From a virus, in IMG/VR virus record IMGVR_UViG_3300041409_001210, positions 1 to 58,357 of that record: a stretch of 58,357 nucleotides of DNA. One strand, written 5' to 3'. Under the pieces are notes generated by a model. That model ran no database searches and was not told the DNA's origin. It saw only the letters and a program-made list of their open reading frames with translations. Shown here one piece after another: positions 1-7,860 of this stretch (position 1 is its first letter; every line of letters starts with the position of its first letter). Position numbers and translations under genes: made by a program.

Positions 1-195
1 CTAGTCGGACGCGGCCTGACGCCGCACCGCATCCAAGATCACCTGCGTGTTGGATGCGGATCTTGGGAGATTCAGCCGGACGCGAAGGGCCTCGAGATCG
101 TCGCCCATCTCCGCGTACTGACGCGGGGAGAGGGTCAGCAGCACCTCGATCAGACCATCGGCGGGCGGCGCCTCGACCTGGGCCATCTCGGCCAT
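1..195 (-). CDS. Hypothetical protein, 64 aa
   Basis: Small acidic/basic mixed protein of unknown function. Starts with ATG at 195 and ends with TAG at 1-3. The middle (SPRQYAEMGDDLEALRVRLNL) looks like a short amphipathic helix, and the C-terminus resembles a small ribbon-helix-helix-like helix pair, but I cannot assign a family. Last gene of the leftward early block before the contig edge. If the contig is circular, the next gene (TTG start at 58357) follows its stop directly. A 15-codon frame at 198-245 lies just upstream and is probably not a gene. Confidence 0.6.
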   Translation of the reverse strand: MAEMAQVEAPPADGLIEVLLTLSPRQYAEMGDDLEALRVRLNLPRSASNTQVILDAVRRQAASD

Positions 196-252
196 CGCTA
201 GCTGAACGCCCCCAGCTTTATTCCCTCTCCATTCACTTCATTCATGGTCTAT

Positions 253-696
253 TCAGCCCTTCCCTCTATCTGACTGCTGCCCCTGCTTGGACTCCAGAAA
301 GCGTCGAGCGTTCTCCCGGTCTACTCGGCTGGGTATAGGTGCGGGAGACGGATGCGGATCGGGGATCACCGGCGTAGGGCGCGTCTCTCCGGCGCCGATG
401 ACGTAGACGCCGCTCCGAAACCGACGGAGCGCTCGGCGCACCACCTCCTCGATGCGCGGGTCACAGGAGCCGACCTGGCAGCGGGGATCTCCACAGCCGG
501 CAGCGCGCTTCAGGCAGCGCTTACAGACGAACTGCGCATCGACAGCGGCGAGTGTCGATTCCTTCGGCGTCGAGCCGATGACATAGCCGCACAGGGCCTC
601 CTCGACTTTGAAACCTGAGCCAAGGTGCCGATAGCGACCGGAGGCCAGGTGGACCTTCTCGCGGCCCCAATCGAGCGTCACGTGCTGGTCCGCCAT
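253..696 (-). CDS. Hypothetical cysteine-rich protein, 147 aa
   Basis: Unknown function. Seen: a central cluster of cysteines (C37, then CKRC and CGDPRC/GSC near residues 58-80), which suggests zinc binding, and a Pro-rich, low-complexity C-terminal third. The ATG at 696 overlaps the preceding stop as TGATG; a GTG three bases earlier (699) is an equally possible start. Translationally coupled to its neighbours in the leftward early block. Proteins with scattered CxxC pairs like this are common in actinobacteriophage early regions, but no specific role can be inferred. Confidence 0.65.
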   Translation of the reverse strand: MADQHVTLDWGREKVHLASGRYRHLGSGFKVEEALCGYVIGSTPKESTLAAVDAQFVCKRCLKRAAGCGDPRCQVGSCDPRIEEVVRRALRRFRSGVYVIGAGETRPTPVIPDPHPSPAPIPSRVDRENARRFLESKQGQQSDRGKG

Positions 697-1088
697 CACT
701 CCCCACCACCCTCATAAGAGGAGGCGAGAAGCCCCATGCAGTCGAGCACCATCAGCGCGCAGATGGCCGTATCGGCTGCGAACTCACGGACGGCCTGAAC
801 GTTCCTGAGGCCGTCGACCAGGTCATCGGGGCCATCGCGCAGAGCGTGGTCGGCGTCCTTCACTGCGACCGCCAGCTTGGCCGCGTGCCAGTGAACCTCG
901 CCAATCGCCGTCTTCCGGTCCATCGTCAGCCACCCCGGGCGATTTCCCGCGCCGTCGTTCGCGGCCAACTCCTCGACCATCATCGCCACGAAACTCTCGA
1001 CACAGAACTGCTCCTGCGGATGTTTATCGAGCCACCGGATCGTCTGCGGCGCGAGTTCCAGCGTCAGCTTCTTCGGTCGCTCGGCCAC
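696..1088 (-). CDS. Hypothetical protein, 130 aa
   Basis: Unknown function, largely alpha-helical by composition, with no recognised motif. GTG start at 1088 overlaps the TAG of the gene before it (TAGTG) and is preceded by a strong GGGGAGGAG ribosome site. The N-terminus (KKLTLELAPQTIRWLDKHP) looks like a short beta strand plus helix, as in small DNA-binding ribbon-helix-helix proteins; this is weak. Coupled to the next gene by a TGATG overlap. Confidence 0.65.
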   Translation of the reverse strand: MAERPKKLTLELAPQTIRWLDKHPQEQFCVESFVAMMVEELAANDGAGNRPGWLTMDRKTAIGEVHWHAAKLAVAVKDADHALRDGPDDLVDGLRNVQAVREFAADTAICALMVLDCMGLLASSYEGGGE

Positions 1089-2782
1089 TACTCCTCCCCT
1101 TCATATGGGGTCGGGTGGTCCTTGGGCTGCGTGGAGCTAGCCGCAGCGATGCGCTCGACGATCTCCGGCTTCACCAGGTGCCGCAGGTTGACCGGTGACC
1201 ATTCGATCCAGCCGCAGAGGTCACGAGCGGCGAGGTCGAAGCATTGGACACACCAGGTCCCTGCCGCTGGTTCGCGAGTGCCCGACGGCCTACGGTTCCC
1301 CGTCACCGCCTCCCAGAGGAATTCGTCGCTGCACCACCAAACGAGGTCGATCGGGCCGCCACATTTTTCGCACTTCTCGCCTCCGGTTATCTCGGGGGAG
1401 GGCTGGGTGAGGGCGAGCGAGAAGTCGATCCAATCTCCTAGTCGTTTGATCGCAGCATCGAAGTTCGCGTAGTTGTGATCTTCGTGGTGCGCAGCCGAGA
1501 CCAGGGCGGTCGCTTCCTCCAAGCTGAGCGTGATCGGCGGAACGTCCGGCAGCTTGAAATCGTGCCCGGCCGCCTCCTCAGCCGATACAGCCTCGTCTAC
1601 CGGTGGGGCGCAGTATGGACACGGCGCGCTTTCAGGGATGCCGATCGCGCCGGACTGACCGGACACAGCTTCGCCTTCGACGGAGATCAACCCGGTATCC
1701 CCGCACCGCTCACACTCCCCGGCCACATCGGACACGGCTGCGGGAAAAGCTGCGGTAAGGGCGGCTTCCATCCCAGCCCCGAACGGCTCGACGCAGGTCT
1801 CCCGCTCTTCGGCGGTCTCTTGCGTGTTGGGGGCGCTCGGGTTGAGCCAGTCGTACTGGGCATTTGCCCCGCCAAAGACTGCCTGGATGCTAAGCATCCG
1901 CTCCCGTACGGCCTCTGTGGTGTAGCGAGCATCGGCGCGACTTCTTTCGCGTTTGGCCCAGTTTTCGGCGTTCTGAATGTCCTCGCGGGCCTGCACCTTG
2001 TCGAGGCGTCGATTCCGTTCCTCTCGCCTCAGTTGCTCTTCGAGTTCACGCGCCCCTCCGCACCGCTCAGAAGGCTCGTCTACTACTCGGTGAACGGCTG
2101 CGGCGCGCTCCCGTAGCTCCTCCGCCTTCTCGGTCGAGTGGGTACGCCAATCAGCCTCTTCCACTTCCTGCCGGTCCTCGTCTACTACGGAGAGGGAGGC
2201 GAGGGAAGCGGCGTCGGCGCGAAGAGCATCCCTGAGAGAGTCCATGCCGTCTGCACTGTCGTCGGGGCGGCACTTCAGGTCCAGTAGATCGGCATAGTCT
2301 TCGAGGTGACCTTGGACTCGTGAAAGCGTCTCGCCCTGCTCTCGCAGTACCTCTTTACGGATCGAGTCGCGCTGGAGTTGCTTGGATGCGGCAGCGGCGC
2401 GTTTAACGTTTTCTACGGCGAGTTCGCCAGCTTCGTCAGTCGGGCCAAGCGGCGCTGAGATCAATTCGTAGGCCCGCGTCGAGGCGCTCGGAACATCGGG
2501 GCCGCCGCGCATCCATGCAGGGCAGGCGTAGTAGAGATCGCTCAGGGCGGTTCGGACCTCCTCAAGCTGGTTGGAGAGCAGGATCGCTTCCGCGCCGATG
2601 TGGTCCCGTTCAGCTTCCACCGGCCCACGGATCGAGTCGGTAAGGCTGGGTAGGGCGGCGTTGAGGGTCACGCGGATCTCGGTTCGCGTCGTGTCGTGCC
2701 AGGCTTTCGTCCCCGGCGGGTTGTCGCCGATCAGCCGAGCTTCCGCCGCCTCTACCGCTACCTGGGGGATTTGCTCAGCCAC
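1088..2782 (-). CDS. Large coiled-coil protein with two zinc-ribbon-like clusters, 564 aa
   Basis: Function unknown. Residues about 40-300 are rich in Glu, Arg, Ala and Leu with heptad character, consistent with a long coiled coil. Further on are two CxxC...CxxC clusters: CERCGDTG followed by CPYC (about residues 357-392), and CEKCGG followed by CVQC (about 470-515). Both look like zinc ribbons, the first of DnaJ-like spacing. The GTG start at 2782 follows AAGGAG and overlaps the small gene 2775-2945. Largest protein of the early block. It could be a scaffold or nucleic-acid-binding protein, but that is guesswork. Confidence 0.75.
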   Translation of the reverse strand: MAEQIPQVAVEAAEARLIGDNPPGTKAWHDTTRTEIRVTLNAALPSLTDSIRGPVEAERDHIGAEAILLSNQLEEVRTALSDLYYACPAWMRGGPDVPSASTRAYELISAPLGPTDEAGELAVENVKRAAAASKQLQRDSIRKEVLREQGETLSRVQGHLEDYADLLDLKCRPDDSADGMDSLRDALRADAASLASLSVVDEDRQEVEEADWRTHSTEKAEELRERAAAVHRVVDEPSERCGGARELEEQLRREERNRRLDKVQAREDIQNAENWAKRERSRADARYTTEAVRERMLSIQAVFGGANAQYDWLNPSAPNTQETAEERETCVEPFGAGMEAALTAAFPAAVSDVAGECERCGDTGLISVEGEAVSGQSGAIGIPESAPCPYCAPPVDEAVSAEEAAGHDFKLPDVPPITLSLEEATALVSAAHHEDHNYANFDAAIKRLGDWIDFSLALTQPSPEITGGEKCEKCGGPIDLVWWCSDEFLWEAVTGNRRPSGTREPAAGTWCVQCFDLAARDLCGWIEWSPVNLRHLVKPEIVERIAAASSTQPKDHPTPYEGEE

Positions 2783-2945
2783 GGTCTGTCTCCTTGGTCT
2801 CGATGGGCTGGGTGGCGACTTGCCATGCCTCGTTTGCGGCCGACGCCCACATGACCGCCGCGTCGAAGTCGCCGTTTTCGGCCTCGGCCACCGCGTCGTT
2901 GAGCTTCCAGAGGACGTCCGCTTTCACGGCATCGAGCGCGCTCAT
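2775..2945 (-). CDS. Small hypothetical protein, 56 aa
   Basis: Short gene that bridges two larger ones: its ATG at 2945 overlaps the stop of the upstream gene (ATGA), and its TGA overlaps the GTG of the downstream gene by 8 bases. The product is acidic, Ala-rich and probably two helices (MSALDAVKADVLWKLNDAVA, then a Trp-containing helix). No family recognised. The tight coupling on both sides is the main evidence that it is real. Confidence 0.6.
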   Translation of the reverse strand: MSALDAVKADVLWKLNDAVAEAENGDFDAAVMWASAANEAWQVATQPIETKETDRG

Positions 2946-3580
2946 CGCTCTCCCTCGGCCTTCTCCTGGGATGCGAGTTTCGGGCCGAGACGCTCTAGAA
3001 GCTCGCGGTTTTCCTCGATCGACCGTTCGAGGCGAGCGCGGAACTCCAGGTCTGATCGGCGCTCCTCGATCTCCATCTCGTCCACCGTGGAAGCGGGCAG
3101 AAACGGCTCCGACTTCTCCTGGGATGCCAGCTTGCGAAGGAAGGCAGAGTCATCCTCGGCTTCTGGGTCGAATGGCGCTCGACTCTCCAGCGAGTAGTCG
3201 ATCTGTCCCGCGATCTCTTTCAGCCGCTCCCGCTCCTCATCGGTAAGGGGTGGTGAAGCTGGACCGTCTGCCGTGGGGTGGGATGCCAGGGCGGTGAGGG
3301 CCGAACGCACAGTTTTGAGCTGCTTTCGGACCTTGGGCTTGTAGTCGTCGCGCGGCGCCATCAACTCACCCCACCGGTCCAAGACGGCTTCGACCATCTC
3401 GTCACTCAATAGCAGGGCCCCTAGGCGGGCTCTCTCGTCGGCCCTGATGGCGTGTTCGGAGGCACCTAAGGCCGCGGCGGCGCACATGCGGTCATGACTG
3501 GAGGGCTTCCCTGGCTCCCCTGCGACGTACGCGATTCCTTTCGCCGCTGCCTCCAGGGCGTCGTCCATATAGCTAGGCAT
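2942..3580 (-). CDS. Hypothetical charged helical protein, 212 aa
   Basis: Unknown function. The N-terminal part (about 1-60) is Ala-rich helical; the C-terminal third (about 140-212) is strongly charged with heptads (RARLERSIEENRELLERLG), consistent with a coiled coil. A short phrase (KLASQEK) occurs twice near the C-terminus, at about residues 150-160 and 200-207, suggesting a small internal duplication. ATG at 3580 overlaps the preceding TAG by 8 bases. Confidence 0.65.
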   Translation of the reverse strand: MPSYMDDALEAAAKGIAYVAGEPGKPSSHDRMCAAAALGASEHAIRADERARLGALLLSDEMVEAVLDRWGELMAPRDDYKPKVRKQLKTVRSALTALASHPTADGPASPPLTDEERERLKEIAGQIDYSLESRAPFDPEAEDDSAFLRKLASQEKSEPFLPASTVDEMEIEERRSDLEFRARLERSIEENRELLERLGPKLASQEKAEGER

Positions 3581-4037
3581 TCGGCTCCCCCTCCTCTGCA
3601 TAGGCTGAGAGGCGCCGGGCCAATGCTTCGATCTTGGGTCGGACCTCGTGGTGATAGCTGGGGGCAGCGACGGCGAGGTTTTGGGCGCAGTCGATCGCCT
3701 CCTCTTTCGACAGGACCGCCAGATGGGCGGCTGGGTAGTAGGTCTGTTCCTCGGCATCGCCGGGGATACGGGCGGTCGGCGAGTACTTGACGGGCTTACA
3801 GCCGGGAAGACGGTGCAGCGTGACCACCGGCCAGCGGTCCTCTACCTGCTCCGCCTTCTCCTTCTCTGGGCTCCTAGGCATCGGGGTTTCCTTCGTGGCA
3901 GACCACCAACGGTAGATCGTCTTGCCGTCCTGGCAGCTGTGGCGCCCCGCGTGATCCGCGCCCAGTTCGCATTGCTGGCCGTTGTAGCTGAACTCGCACG
4001 CGCCGTCTCCCTGCTCTTTCGTCTTAGTGGCACTCAT
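3573..4037 (-). CDS. Hypothetical protein with small C-C-H-H module, 154 aa
   Basis: The N-terminus carries a compact cysteine/histidine module, CEFSYNGQQCELGADHAGRH, followed by aromatic residues (YRWW). The same spacing (C-x8-C-x-L-x3-H-x3-H-like) recurs in the proteins at 56616-56816 and 57983-58357, so this is a small repeated zinc-binding-type domain of the phage. The C-terminal half (about 95-150) is helical. GGAGAG lies just before the ATG. Function unknown. Confidence 0.65.
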   Translation of the reverse strand: MSATKTKEQGDGACEFSYNGQQCELGADHAGRHSCQDGKTIYRWWSATKETPMPRSPEKEKAEQVEDRWPVVTLHRLPGCKPVKYSPTARIPGDAEEQTYYPAAHLAVLSKEEAIDCAQNLAVAAPSYHHEVRPKIEALARRLSAYAEEGEPNA

Positions 4038-4046
4038 CTCTCCAGG

Positions 4047-4229
4047 TCACTTCCTCTCTCTGCTCGGCTGCGGTGGTTGGCAATTGGCGCACTGCTCGGA
4101 AGTCGCCTCACGACGCGCCTGCTCCTCGGTGTCGCAGTACTTGGTCAGGACGGAGCCGCACGAGCCACAGCGGGCACACCAGTTATCGCCCTGAAACATC
4201 GATGCCGCTTTGAAGGTCTCGCCGCTCAC
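4047..4229 (-). CDS. Small zinc-ribbon protein, 60 aa
   Basis: Contains CARCGSC near residue 18 and CANC near residue 47, the two halves of a zinc ribbon, with a charged C-terminal tail. The GTG start overlaps the Dam stop codon (GTGA), so it is translated with the methylase gene. Small zinc ribbons beside methylase genes are common in phages of high-GC Gram-positives; no function is known. Confidence 0.65.
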   Translation of the reverse strand: MSGETFKAASMFQGDNWCARCGSCGSVLTKYCDTEEQARREATSEQCANCQPPQPSRERK

Positions 4230-5077
4230 GCCCCAGACCCCCCAGAGACAGCCCCGGCTTCCAGTTCGGTGAAGAGGTTTGGCTGGGCGGAGACGGCAGG
4301 GCTGAGCCAGAGCGTCTCGGGGACCTTGGCCAACTTGCCGTTGGCGCGCCCCTGAACGGTCTTGAGCGCGTGGAGTTCGACGGTGCGCCAGCCAAGCTCC
4401 TCGACCTCGACACAGGGATAACCGGAGAGGATCACGGCGGCGTGCTCGATACCCGAGAGCGCGCCGACCAGTCGCGGCCAGAGATCGGGCCCGGCGTCAT
4501 GGGCGTAGCCGTTCGCCATCGTCAGGCGGTGTGCGCCGACATAGGGCGGGTCGCAGTAGATGACGCAGCCGGGTATGTCCCAACGCGGCAGCATCTCCAT
4601 CGCATCCGCGTTCTCCACACAGACGTTGGTGAGGCGACTCGCCGCTACGCGGATACGGTCGGGGAGGTTTGCCCAGGTGCCGGGCTGCCAGCGACCCTTG
4701 CGGTCCTTGAGTAGTGACGGTGGCGACCAGTTGTCGCGGCTACGGCTGAAGGACTGATCGACGTTGACCAGTAGTCGGCGCGCAGCCTCTACATCGTCGG
4801 TGGCGGATATCTTCGAGTCGGCCCACTCGGCGCGTCCGTAGGGCGTCATCGCGACGGCCGATGCCAACTCCTCTGGCCGGTCGCGGAGGGCCCGCCAGAA
4901 CGCGGTGATCTGCCCATCCAGGTCATTGATCGTCTCCCGCTCGGCGCGCGGCTTGGCGAAGAGCACCGCCGCTCCACCTGCGAACGGCTCCAGGTAGACG
5001 GTGTGCGAGGGCATCAACTCGACAATCTGAGCGGCCAGCTTCTGCTTCCCGCCGTAGTAGGTCAGCGGAGTCCTCAT
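4226..5077 (-). CDS. dam: DNA adenine methyltransferase (Dam / D12 class)
   Basis: Methylates N6 of adenine in DNA using S-adenosylmethionine, probably to protect phage DNA from host restriction. The motifs of the D12 class are visible in order: YYGGK near the N-terminus, the SAM-binding FAGGAA at residues 32-37, the catalytic DPPY at 176-179, and a LSGY strand near 215. Length (283 aa) is typical. ATG at 5077 overlaps the stop of the truncated C5 methylase (ATGA). The target sequence cannot be read from the protein. Confidence 0.93.
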   Translation of the reverse strand: MRTPLTYYGGKQKLAAQIVELMPSHTVYLEPFAGGAAVLFAKPRAERETINDLDGQITAFWRALRDRPEELASAVAMTPYGRAEWADSKISATDDVEAARRLLVNVDQSFSRSRDNWSPPSLLKDRKGRWQPGTWANLPDRIRVAASRLTNVCVENADAMEMLPRWDIPGCVIYCDPPYVGAHRLTMANGYAHDAGPDLWPRLVGALSGIEHAAVILSGYPCVEVEELGWRTVELHALKTVQGRANGKLAKVPETLWLSPAVSAQPNLFTELEAGAVSGGSGA

Positions 5078-5484
5078 GATCGGGCCCTGCCAGAGACAGC
5101 CTGGTTGGTCTTGGGTTCGATCAGGGCGGCGCCAGGGACGTTCTCGATGACGTAAGGCAGCCCGGTCTCGATCAGGAGCTCGCGGGTCGCGGGGATCAGT
5201 TCAGGGTGCTCGCGGTCCTTCCAGAGATGACGGAGCGCCGAGCTCGACTGGCACGGCGGCGACGTATGGATCGCAGCGAATTCCGAGAGCCGGTAGCCAC
5301 ACCACTCGCCGCCGTCGATCAGCGTCCGCAGGACGACCAGCGCATCGGCCTTGATGAAGTCCGAGCCGCAGTAGTTCGGCTGCCGGTGCAGGTCGATCCC
5401 GACAACCTCGAAGCCCGCAGCTTCGTAGCCTTTCGTGCAGCCGCCGGCACCGCAGAAAAGGTCCAGAAGGATCGGCTTGTTCAC
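5074..5484 (-). CDS. C5-cytosine DNA methyltransferase, N-terminal half only
   Basis: Residues 5-31 (LLDLFCGAGG ... VVGIDLH) are the SAM-binding motif I/II of C5-cytosine methylases; TSPPCQSSS at 74-82 holds the catalytic Cys of motif IV, and ENV at 114-116 is motif VI. The protein stops at residue 136, so motifs VIII-X and the target recognition domain are absent. GTG start at 5484 is set by the GTGA overlap with the upstream gene. It could be a degenerate remnant, or a minimal enzyme needing a partner; the intact coupling to dam argues against simple decay. Confidence 0.8.
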   Translation of the reverse strand: MNKPILLDLFCGAGGCTKGYEAAGFEVVGIDLHRQPNYCGSDFIKADALVVLRTLIDGGEWCGYRLSEFAAIHTSPPCQSSSALRHLWKDREHPELIPATRELLIETGLPYVIENVPGAALIEPKTNQAVSGRARS

Positions 5485-5621
5485 CCCTCGGCCCTCCTCG
5501 CCGCATTGGCCTTGATCAGGTCGGTTTCCCGCTTGGCCCGTAGGAGGATCAGCGAGATCCGCAACCGGGTGCCGCATCGCAGTGGTCCCGAGCCTCTGGC
5601 TACACGTGCGGGGCTAGGCAT
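5481..5621 (-). CDS. Small basic hypothetical protein, 46 aa
   Basis: Short, Arg/Ala-rich protein. Its ATG overlaps the stop of the HNH gene and its TGA overlaps the GTG of the methylase fragment, so it sits in a chain of coupled genes. The C-terminal part (LILLRAKRETDLIKANAARR) is a probable amphipathic helix. A remarkably similar helix (KRIALLRAQKGERR) occurs in the 45-residue protein at 57775-57912. Function unknown. Confidence 0.5.
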   Translation of the reverse strand: MPSPARVARGSGPLRCGTRLRISLILLRAKRETDLIKANAARRAEG

Positions 5622-6243
5622 GGATCGCGTTCTCCGGTTCGATGATGCGCGCAGTCGCCACATCGAGATCCCGCTGCGGCACCCAGACTTCACCCGTCAC
5701 CCGACGCACCAGTTCCAGCGGAGTGAGACCGTGCACCCCGACCGCGTGGGCCAGCTCCTTCTCGTAGCCGCCCATCGCCAGCCTCGCATGCAGATCCAGC
5801 TCGCCGCGATCAAACTCAGGGTGGCATCCGACGAGAGGGATTGAGCGGTGTCGGCAGAGGGGCAGAACGCAATCCGGCGAGTCGCACCCACCGCCGCTAC
5901 GGGGCACCAGGTGCGCCGGGTCGATGGTCCACTCGCCGACCGTGTCAGGGTCGACCTCCCTCCCGCAGCCGAGACAGACCAGCAGCTTCACCTTGGCGCG
6001 CTGTGCCGGGGCGGCGGCGAAGCCCCGGCCCGGTTTCAGTGTCGAACCGGTGTGATGTCGCTCGCCGGAGTCGTACTCCGCCTGGCGCTTCAGGCTGACC
6101 CGGCGTAGAGGGGAGCGCTCTTTCGGTTTCAGTTCCGCCTCCGTCAGGAAGTGGTTGCCGTGAGGGCACCTCTCCTTGGGGCGCGGGTAGCCGGCGCCGC
6201 GGGGTGCGGTGCAGTCGCAGTTGCGGGTGAGGTAGCTGGTCAC
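5614..6243 (-). CDS. HNH endonuclease-like protein, 209 aa
   Basis: Likely nuclease or recombination protein. A zinc-binding CLGC pair (about residue 90) is followed by IDPAHLVPRSGGG (about 106-118), the His-containing core of an HNH fold, then VLPLC and CHPEFDRGEL, matching the second half of the ββα-metal motif. The N-terminal third is Cys/Arg/Lys-rich and may bind DNA. It resembles the HNH/NinG-type proteins found in phage recombination regions. GTG start at 6243. A role in recombination or packaging is inference. Confidence 0.75.
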   Translation of the reverse strand: MTSYLTRNCDCTAPRGAGYPRPKERCPHGNHFLTEAELKPKERSPLRRVSLKRQAEYDSGERHHTGSTLKPGRGFAAAPAQRAKVKLLVCLGCGREVDPDTVGEWTIDPAHLVPRSGGGCDSPDCVLPLCRHRSIPLVGCHPEFDRGELDLHARLAMGGYEKELAHAVGVHGLTPLELVRRVTGEVWVPQRDLDVATARIIEPENAIHA

Positions 6244-6257
6244 GACTGCTCAACCCA

Positions 6258-6974
6258 TCAGCCCGCCGCAACCGGCAGGGCTTCCAGCTCGACGATGAGG
6301 CGATCAGCCTCACGGTCGAAAGCGGCGGACCACGCGGCGGACTCGGCGGACCACGCGGCGGACCACGCGGCGGACCACGCGGCGGACCTCGCGGCGGACT
6401 CGGCGGACCACGCGGCGGACCTCGCGGCGGACTCGGCGGACCACGCGGCGGACCTCGCGGCGGACCTGTCCCCCTCCTTGCCGCTTTCCAGAGCAGCGAT
6501 CGTCTGCTCGATCGCGGCGACCACCTGGGCGCGGATCGAGTCTGGCCACTCGCCACTCAGCGGTAGGCACTCCTCCTTGAGCCGGCGGATCGCCAGGCAG
6601 TCGGCGAGCCCGTCGAACTCTGCACCGACCGGGATCGCCTCGGCGAAGCGACGCGGGAAACCGGTCCGCTTCTCGGCTGACATCCCCTCGAAGATCCCGT
6701 CCTCGAGGTAGGCGACCCACTCGGGGATGCCGAGCAACTTCGGGTAGAGGGCGTGCGGGTCGTCGTCGCGCTGATCCTCGGCGAGTTCGTAGGCCGAGCA
6801 GCCCACGGCGCAGCGTTTCCAGATACCGCCTTCCTTCGTGCCGTACGTGCCGGAAATGATCGCGTCGGCCTCCTCGTGGGCGGCGATGCGGGCGATCAGT
6901 GCGTCCTTGGTGGCGGGTTCTCCGTGGTAGGCGCGGAGTGCATCCAACGGCGTGTCGATGGTCGGCGGATTCAC
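6258..6974 (-). CDS. Protein with tandem SAAW/SAAR repeats, 238 aa
   Basis: Residues 1-165 form a globular part with two cysteines (CAVGCSAYEL) and an acidic loop. Residues about 170-218 are a tandem array of four-residue units SAAW and SAAR interrupted by three-residue SAE units, then a short closing helix. Similar Ala/Trp/Ser repeat tails are known in actinobacteriophage proteins, usually of unknown function, and may form a helical stalk or solenoid. GTG start overlaps the upstream stop (GTGA). Confidence 0.75.
   Translation of the reverse strand: MNPPTIDTPLDALRAYHGEPATKDALIARIAAHEEADAIISGTYGTKEGGIWKRCAVGCSAYELAEDQRDDDPHALYPKLLGIPEWVAYLEDGIFEGMSAEKRTGFPRRFAEAIPVGAEFDGLADCLAIRRLKEECLPLSGEWPDSIRAQVVAAIEQTIAALESGKEGDRSAARSAAWSAESAARSAAWSAESAARSAAWSAAWSAAWSAESAAWSAAFDREADRLIVELEALPVAAG
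6325..6468. repeat. Tandem 12/9-bp coding repeats
   Basis: About twelve contiguous units of the form GCGGACCACGCG, GCGGACCTCGCG or the shorter GCGGACTCG run through this stretch and encode the SAAW/SAAR/SAE repeats. All units keep the reading frame. Identity between units is near perfect, so the array can be expected to vary in copy number by slippage. Confidence 0.9.
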
Positions 6975-7408
6975 GGTGTGTTCCTTTCGGGAGTGCTTGA
7001 TTGAGCGTCGGTCGAAGCTCGGTCGCCACCCAGGTAGCGACGGGTGGTCTCGGCGGAGAACTCACCGCGGTGGATCCGTTCGACCTGCTGGCAGTCCAGC
7101 GGTAGGTCGAAGTCGAGGTGGAGCAGCTTCGTGATCGCGTCGAAGCCGATCCCGGCCTCGCGCAGTTCACGGATGCGGGCGAGCCGACGGTGCCAGCCCC
7201 AGCGCCGCGTCTGCACTCCGCCGGTCCGGTCGGACTGCCGTTGACGCTCGGCATAGTCGGCGTCGACCCAGCGGCGGACAGTGGTTTCTGCAGGCTCGAT
7301 CCCCATGAATTCGTCTGGGAGGCGACGGGTGATCTCCGCGACGGTCCATCCCGCCTCGGCAAGCTCCTTGGCCCGGTTCACGACGGCGATCGAGTGACCC
7401 ATGCCCAT
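6971..7408 (-). CDS. Helix-turn-helix DNA-binding protein, 145 aa
   Basis: The N-terminal half (ELAEAGWTVAEITRRL ... TTVRRWVD, about residues 14-50) has the shape of a Hin/transposase-type helix-turn-helix. A second HTH-like segment (RIRELREAGIGFDAITKLL, about 80-100) is followed by a possible third helix. It may bind the phage origin or act as a regulator. ATG at 7408 overlaps the stop of the gene before it (TGATG). It lies directly downstream of the two replication-type genes. Confidence 0.7.
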   Translation of the reverse strand: MGMGHSIAVVNRAKELAEAGWTVAEITRRLPDEFMGIEPAETTVRRWVDADYAERQRQSDRTGGVQTRRWGWHRRLARIRELREAGIGFDAITKLLHLDFDLPLDCQQVERIHRGEFSAETTRRYLGGDRASTDAQSSTPERNTP

Positions 7409-7860
7409 CAGGCCGACGCCCTTCGGATCTCGGCACCTGAGAGAGACTGCTCGATCGCCTTCCGTACCTCTTCTCGCTCGGCCGTGAGATCGGCGCACTT
7501 CTTGGCGAAGAGGGCGGTCACGTTCGGGGCGCGGTCCTGGGACTGGACGATTTCCCTGGCTTCCTTCGCTGCCCGTTGACAGGTCTCGGCGTCGTACTGC
7601 TCGACCAGCTTGCGGACGGCCTCGATGCGGGGACGCGGCCAGCAGCGACCGTGGCGAGTTTCGGTGCAGTCTCCGGCAGCGCGGTCTAGAACTCCGAACA
7701 ACTCTTGAGTAAAGGCAGTAAGGGAAAGGGATGAAGGCGTGAGTGAAAGCCCCACCCCTGCAGTTCTTCTCTTCTCTCCTCTACTCTGAGTCTTATCTAG
7801 GGACGTTTTCGGACACCTGCGGACAGGTGCGGACACCTTGAGAGGAGTTGGCTTATTCAT
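7408..7860 (-). CDS. Replication-associated protein, 150 aa
   Basis: Unassigned, but it follows a replication-initiator-like gene with an ATGA overlap and could be the C-terminal part of a split initiator. The N-terminal 50 residues are basic and Ser/Thr-rich (the iteron-like DNA repeats at 7801-7840 are translated here). The C-terminal 100 residues are helical with three Cys/His residues (CTETRHGRCW) and the helix RIEAVRKLVEQYDAE. The initiator role is inferred from position and the internal repeats. Confidence 0.65.
   Translation of the reverse strand: MNKPTPLKVSAPVRRCPKTSLDKTQSRGEKRRTAGVGLSLTPSSLSLTAFTQELFGVLDRAAGDCTETRHGRCWPRPRIEAVRKLVEQYDAETCQRAAKEAREIVQSQDRAPNVTALFAKKCADLTAEREEVRKAIEQSLSGAEIRRASA
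7801..7840. repeat. Iteron-like 10-bp repeats, cluster A
   Basis: Four abutting 10-base units begin with GGAC: GGACGTTTTC, GGACACCTGC, GGACAGGTGC, GGACACCTTG. The last three share GGACA, and CACCTGC/CAGGTGC are near-complementary, so the cluster also has dyad character. It lies inside the gene 7408-7860, like the iterons inside the lambda O gene. Candidate origin element. Confidence 0.55.

Noticed and set aside
198-245. 15-codon frame before the first gene
   Set aside because: Overlaps the probable ribosome-site region and has no independent support.
6325-6468. CRISPR-like repeat array
   Set aside because: Units are 12 or 9 bases, directly abutting without spacers, and encode an in-frame peptide repeat.
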